Below, piece by piece: positions 60,695 to 64,000 of a DNA stretch of 64,000 nt. The first letter of the stretch is position 1. Every line of letters starts with the position of its first letter. The translations under genes were made by a program, and so were the position numbers. The DNA lies in assembly GCF_900142475.1 (NCBI RefSeq), contig NZ_FRAY01000003.1:372001-436000 (forward strand), in the 5' to 3' direction. This stretch comes from Fibrobacter sp. UWH4 (GTDB lineage Bacteria > Fibrobacterota > Fibrobacteria > Fibrobacterales > Fibrobacteraceae). The notes under the pieces are model-generated. The model saw nothing but the letters and a program-made list of their open reading frames with translations, did not search any database and was not told where the DNA came from.

Positions 60695-61936
60695 ATGTTT
60701 AAAAAACTGGTTTCTAAGTACAACGGCATCAAGCTGAACTATCGTATCGCCATTGCTATCGCAATTGGCACCCTTCTCGGAATCCTGCTTCCCGGACAAA
60801 AATGGATTGGTGAACTCGGTGTCCTGTTCGTGGGAGCAATGAAGGGCATAGCCCCCATCCTTGTGTTCATCTTGATCGTGAACTCGCTTGCCATGGGCAA
60901 AACCACACTCGACCGCCGTTTCGGAAAAGTTTTCGCCATCTACCTGGTCAGCACCATTCTGGCTTCGCTTATCGCCATTTCAGCCAGTTTCCTTTTCCCG
61001 CAGAACCTGCAGCTCGCCCACGAGGCGACCACCTCGGCGATACTCCCCAAAGGAATCGGCGAAATTCTGAACAACTTGCTTGTCCGTGCAGTTTCAAACC
61101 CCTTCGAGGCGATTACACAAGCGAACTACATCGGTATCCTGGTCTGGTCGGTCATTTTCGGTATCGCCATCAGGAACCATGCCAACGAATCCACGAAGAA
61201 CCTGCTCAACGACTGCGCCATCGCCGTGACCGCCATCGTCCGTTGGTTCATCAATCTCGCCCCGTTCGGCATTTTGGGATTGATCCATTCGGCGACTGCT
61301 ACAAACGGTATCGGCATCTTCAAGACCTACGGAGTCCTGATCGGACTCCTTGCCGGAACAATGTTCTTTGTCACTTTTGTTGTGGCCCCGTTGATTGTGA
61401 GCTTCGCCCTCAAGCGCGACCCGTATCCGCTCCTGATTTACTGCCTCAAGGAAAGTGGAATTACGGCGCTATTTACCAGGAGCTCCGCCGCCAACATTCC
61501 CGTGAACATGGAAGCCTGCAGCAAGCTAAAGCTTGACCGCGAATTCTATTCCGTCTCGATTCCCCTGGGTGCAACCATCAATATGAACGGAGCGGCCATC
61601 ACGATCGCCATTATGACCCTTGCTACGGCGCATACCCTGGGTATTTCGGTAGATTTCCCGACGGCATTGACTCTCTGCGTGGTTTCCACCATCGGTGCAT
61701 GCGGTGCAAGCGGCATTGCCGGTGGATCCCTCTTCTTGATTCCGCTGGCCTGTTCCTTCCTTGGAATTTCCAACGACATCGCCATGCAGGTTGTCGGAGT
61801 CGGGTTCATTATCGGTGTTGTTCAAGATAGCCTTGAAACGGCCCTCAACTCCTCTACCGACGTACTTTATACCGCCGCCGCCGAGTACAACGGGTGGATC
61901 GCCGAAGGGAAACCGCTCCCCCGCAGATTCCGCTAG
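60695..61936 (+). CDS. sstT: Serine/threonine:Na+ symporter
   Basis: A 413-residue DAACS-family transporter (GltPh fold) with eight TM helices and two hairpins. SstT-typical blocks: KGIAPILVFILIVNSLA, TRSSAANIPVN (hairpin 1 serine-rich motif), SIPLGATINMNGAAITI (NMNG ion site) and GACGASGIAGGSLFLIPLA (hairpin 2). It takes up L-serine and L-threonine with sodium. ATG 60695 was chosen for its AGAGGGAA site; a 144-codon upstream extension runs antisense through the acyl-CoA synthetase gene and is not real. A terminator follows. Confidence 0.95.
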   Translation: MFKKLVSKYNGIKLNYRIAIAIAIGTLLGILLPGQKWIGELGVLFVGAMKGIAPILVFILIVNSLAMGKTTLDRRFGKVFAIYLVSTILASLIAISASFLFPQNLQLAHEATTSAILPKGIGEILNNLLVRAVSNPFEAITQANYIGILVWSVIFGIAIRNHANESTKNLLNDCAIAVTAIVRWFINLAPFGILGLIHSATATNGIGIFKTYGVLIGLLAGTMFFVTFVVAPLIVSFALKRDPYPLLIYCLKESGITALFTRSSAANIPVNMEACSKLKLDREFYSVSIPLGATINMNGAAITIAIMTLATAHTLGISVDFPTALTLCVVSTIGACGASGIAGGSLFLIPLACSFLGISNDIAMQVVGVGFIIGVVQDSLETALNSSTDVLYTAAAEYNGWIAEGKPLPRRFR

Positions 61937-61961
61937 CTTGAAATCTCATCCAAAAAGCCTC

Positions 61962-61999
61962 ATTCCAACTTGGAGTATTCCGAGTTGGAATATTTTTTT
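61962..61999 (+). terminator. Terminator of sstT
   Basis: ATTCCAACT pairs with AGTTGGAAT around TGGAGTATTCCG, followed by a T-rich run. Confidence 0.85.
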
Positions 62000-62070
62000 T
62001 CAAAAAATTTGGATTGGGGAATTCCCTTTGTTTCGAAAAAATTTACTTTTCCATGTTAGATGGAGAACGT

Positions 62071-63459
62071 ATGACCGCATACAAAAGACCTATTCAACAA
62101 AGCATCATTCTGGGGAGCGCACTGTTCATCACGTTCATGTGCTTCTTTCTTTTGTTGCAATCCTACCAGTCCTTTTCGAAATCTTTGTTCCAGCAATACG
62201 ACGACCGTCTGGACAATATCTTGAACTATGTACACAGCCAGATTGATGCCGACGACCTTTATAATTGCGTCCAGACCAGGGAAACTTCCGAGAAATACAA
62301 GCAGCTTCAGCAGACGCTGAACGGAATGGTTGATGAATTAGAGCTATTTTACCTCTACATCGTTTTCACCAGAGATACGTTGATGGTAAACGTAATCTCT
62401 GCCACGAGCCAAGCCGAGCGCGACCGTGGCGAAACGGACATGCCGCTTTTGGATTATTCGGAAGCATACCCCTACGAAGAAATCCAGAAATACAACAAAG
62501 TCATGGAACAGTCCGACATTATGTTTTTCGAGGAAGATTCTGAATGGGGAGCCGCCTATACAGGCTGCAAGCCGCTAGCGAATTCCAGCGGAAAAAATTA
62601 CGCCCTCATTTGCGCCGACATTTCTATTGCATCCCTGCATAATACAGTCAATTCCTACGTATTTTACAATGTGATGCTTACAATCATTCTGGGATTGCTA
62701 TTCGGCCTTATCTTGATTGTCTGGCTCCGCCACAATATCACGGGACCGATTCTCGCCCTAGAAAAAAGTGCCCGTAGATTCGCAGAAAAAAGCCGTAACC
62801 ACAAGGATCCCACAGAACTAGTCTTCGATACGCCGAACATTCATACGGGAAACGAAGTTGAATCGTTGGCCAGAGCCATTTCTCAGATGTCAGATGATAT
62901 GCGGAAATATATACTGAGCATGATGTCTGCAGAAGAAAAAATCAAGTCTGCCCAAGAGACGGCTGCGGACATGACGCTCTTGGCCTACAAGGACGCCTTG
63001 ACCCATGTTGGAAGCAAGATTGCCTATGACAGGGCCATCAGGGCGCTAGAAAAAGAAATTTCAGAAAACAAGATTCCCTTTGCCATTGCGATGATCGACC
63101 TCAACAACTTGAAGAATATCAACGACGGCTATGGGCACTCGAACGGGAACAGCTATATCTATGGCGCATGCCAAATCATTTGCTCAATCTTTAGGCACTC
63201 CCCCGTGTTCCGAATCGGAGGCGACGAGTTCGTAGTCATCCTCAAGAACACGGACTATGACAACCGTACTGAACTCATCAACCAGACAAAACAGAAGTTC
63301 TCCGAAACCGAGAGCGACAACTCGAGGGAACCCTGGGAAAGGTTCTCTGCCGCCGTGGGTATCGCTGAATACCGTAGCGGAGATTCCGTAGACATGGTTT
63401 TCAAGAATGCCGACAAGGACATGTACGAAAACAAGATGACGATGAAAAAAAAGAATTAA
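62071..63459 (+). CDS. Membrane diguanylate cyclase (GGDEF)
   Basis: From ATG 62071 (GGAGA 5 nt upstream) the protein has 462 residues: TM1 (~10-32), a periplasmic sensor domain of ~150 residues, TM2 (~200-222; MLTIILGLLFGLILIVWL), a HAMP-like linker (~222-290), a short coiled coil, and a GGDEF domain (~305-460) with LAYKDALTHVGSKIAYDRA and intact RIGGDEFVVIL. No RxxD inhibitory site stands five residues before GGDEF. It probably makes c-di-GMP in response to an external signal, opposing the EAL protein at 44878. Confidence 0.93.
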   Translation: MTAYKRPIQQSIILGSALFITFMCFFLLLQSYQSFSKSLFQQYDDRLDNILNYVHSQIDADDLYNCVQTRETSEKYKQLQQTLNGMVDELELFYLYIVFTRDTLMVNVISATSQAERDRGETDMPLLDYSEAYPYEEIQKYNKVMEQSDIMFFEEDSEWGAAYTGCKPLANSSGKNYALICADISIASLHNTVNSYVFYNVMLTIILGLLFGLILIVWLRHNITGPILALEKSARRFAEKSRNHKDPTELVFDTPNIHTGNEVESLARAISQMSDDMRKYILSMMSAEEKIKSAQETAADMTLLAYKDALTHVGSKIAYDRAIRALEKEISENKIPFAIAMIDLNNLKNINDGYGHSNGNSYIYGACQIICSIFRHSPVFRIGGDEFVVILKNTDYDNRTELINQTKQKFSETESDNSREPWERFSAAVGIAEYRSGDSVDMVFKNADKDMYENKMTMKKKN

Positions 63460-63500
63460 CCGTTTTTACCGACGTTCCAAAATTCTATCTTTAGGCGGCC

Positions 63501-64000
63501 ATGCTTGCCGCACTGAACCTACATTTTTCGCTTTACGACTGGCTCCTGATTTTCATGGTGACCGCTTTGGGCACCTTGAGCGCCTACCTGAAAGACCCGC
63601 AACTGAAGGCCGTCACGGCGACGATTCCGATTCCCTGCGGTTTCGCCTACATTGCAGTCGGTCTTCCGATGGGGGCCGCTAACGCTATTTCGGGATTCAT
63701 GTGCTTTTTGTACGTGCATATCGTGCGCATTTTGCATTACAAAGTCAAAGTCCCTATCGTGCCGAGCATTATCGCAGGGCTCGCGTTTTTTGTGGCGCTC
63801 GGCACCTTCCTGATGCCGCGCATTCCCGATACCGAAGCGTGGTTCATCGGAGCGTGCGCCTTTGACTTTATCGTAGGGGTCACCATGTTCCAGACGCAGA
63901 GCTATAAATCTGGCGTGCGCTACAAGACTCCCCTGCCGATCTACATCAAGGCTCCGGCTATTGCAGGCGTCGTAAGCGGACTCATGCTGATCAAGCAACT
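63501..64000 (+). CDS. Multi-pass membrane protein, truncated by window end
   Basis: An open frame from ATG 63501 runs to the last base (at least 166 codons). It encodes hydrophobic segments at ~12-28, ~40-75 (VTATIPIPCGFAYIAVGLPMG), ~88-105, ~115-130 and ~150-165, with short polar loops, so at least four TM helices. No family recognised. TATCTT at 63486-63491 ends 9 nt before the ATG and there is no clear ribosome site. Confidence 0.7.
   Translation, partial: MLAALNLHFSLYDWLLIFMVTALGTLSAYLKDPQLKAVTATIPIPCGFAYIAVGLPMGAANAISGFMCFLYVHIVRILHYKVKVPIVPSIIAGLAFFVALGTFLMPRIPDTEAWFIGACAFDFIVGVTMFQTQSYKSGVRYKTPLPIYIKAPAIAGVVSGLMLIKQ

Overview
The window reads as a chromosome segment of a Fibrobacter species (phylum Fibrobacterota). 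The genus call rests on FISUMP-type lipoproteins (Fibrobacter succinogenes major paralogous domain), Ser-rich linkers after the lipobox, GTP-dependent PEP carboxykinase beside ADP-glucose pyrophosphorylase, pyruvate:ferredoxin oxidoreductase, OmpA/DUF4398-like envelope proteins and short C-terminal tails with an FDLxGR core. I cannot fix the species from sequence alone.

Layout. 1-11810 (minus): an AT-rich two-gene locus, a 2522-residue secreted SpvB/TcB-like giant followed 15 bp later by a secreted RHS/YD-repeat protein. The window ends exactly at that protein's DPxG core boundary, so its variable C-terminal tip lies outside. 12112-27576: FISUMP and Cys-repeat lipoproteins interleaved with central carbon genes (pckG, glgC, nifJ), a tRNA-Asp and an M24 peptidase. 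27596-31312: phoH, a PgpH-type HD phosphodiesterase, a small membrane protein, tRNA-Val and tRNA-Asp. 31345-31715: a gene-free block of stacked inverted repeats. 31716-39271: a secreted metallopeptidase, a lipoprotein/OmpA pair, fba, a duplicated secreted protein pair and a leucyl aminopeptidase. 39403-44720: two outer-membrane barrel paralogues, guaA, then a dense palindromic-repeat zone holding a GIY-YIG gene and a YwlG-like gene. 44878-54959: an EAL protein and the tetrapyrrole cluster hemA-hemC-cobA/hemD plus ahbAB and ahbC, which together indicate the siroheme-dependent haem route. 55065-64000: an M23/LysM peptidase, cation antiporter, pseudopilin, thioesterase, acyl-CoA synthetase, sstT, a GGDEF protein and a truncated membrane protein.

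What stands out beyond the genes. (1) A sense-oriented 3'-UTR element after pckG, glgC, fba and guaA has constant flanks (GAGNGTCRC and ATGACCGAG) around a hairpin whose arms differ in every copy yet pair perfectly and are closed by CTTG or CAAG. I regard this as the strongest candidate for an undescribed element. (2) Three kinds of dispersed repeat are embedded in frame inside adjacent tetrapyrrole genes (cobA/hemD, hemC, ahbAB) and at the 3' end of a CotH gene. (3) Several genes without a Shine-Dalgarno sequence have a TAnnTT box ending 6-9 nt before the ATG, which suggests leaderless mRNAs. (4) A TAwATT-N-RGCT(T)CG promoter signature recurs. (5) A cluster of three inverted repeats with covarying arms lies next to the tRNA pair.
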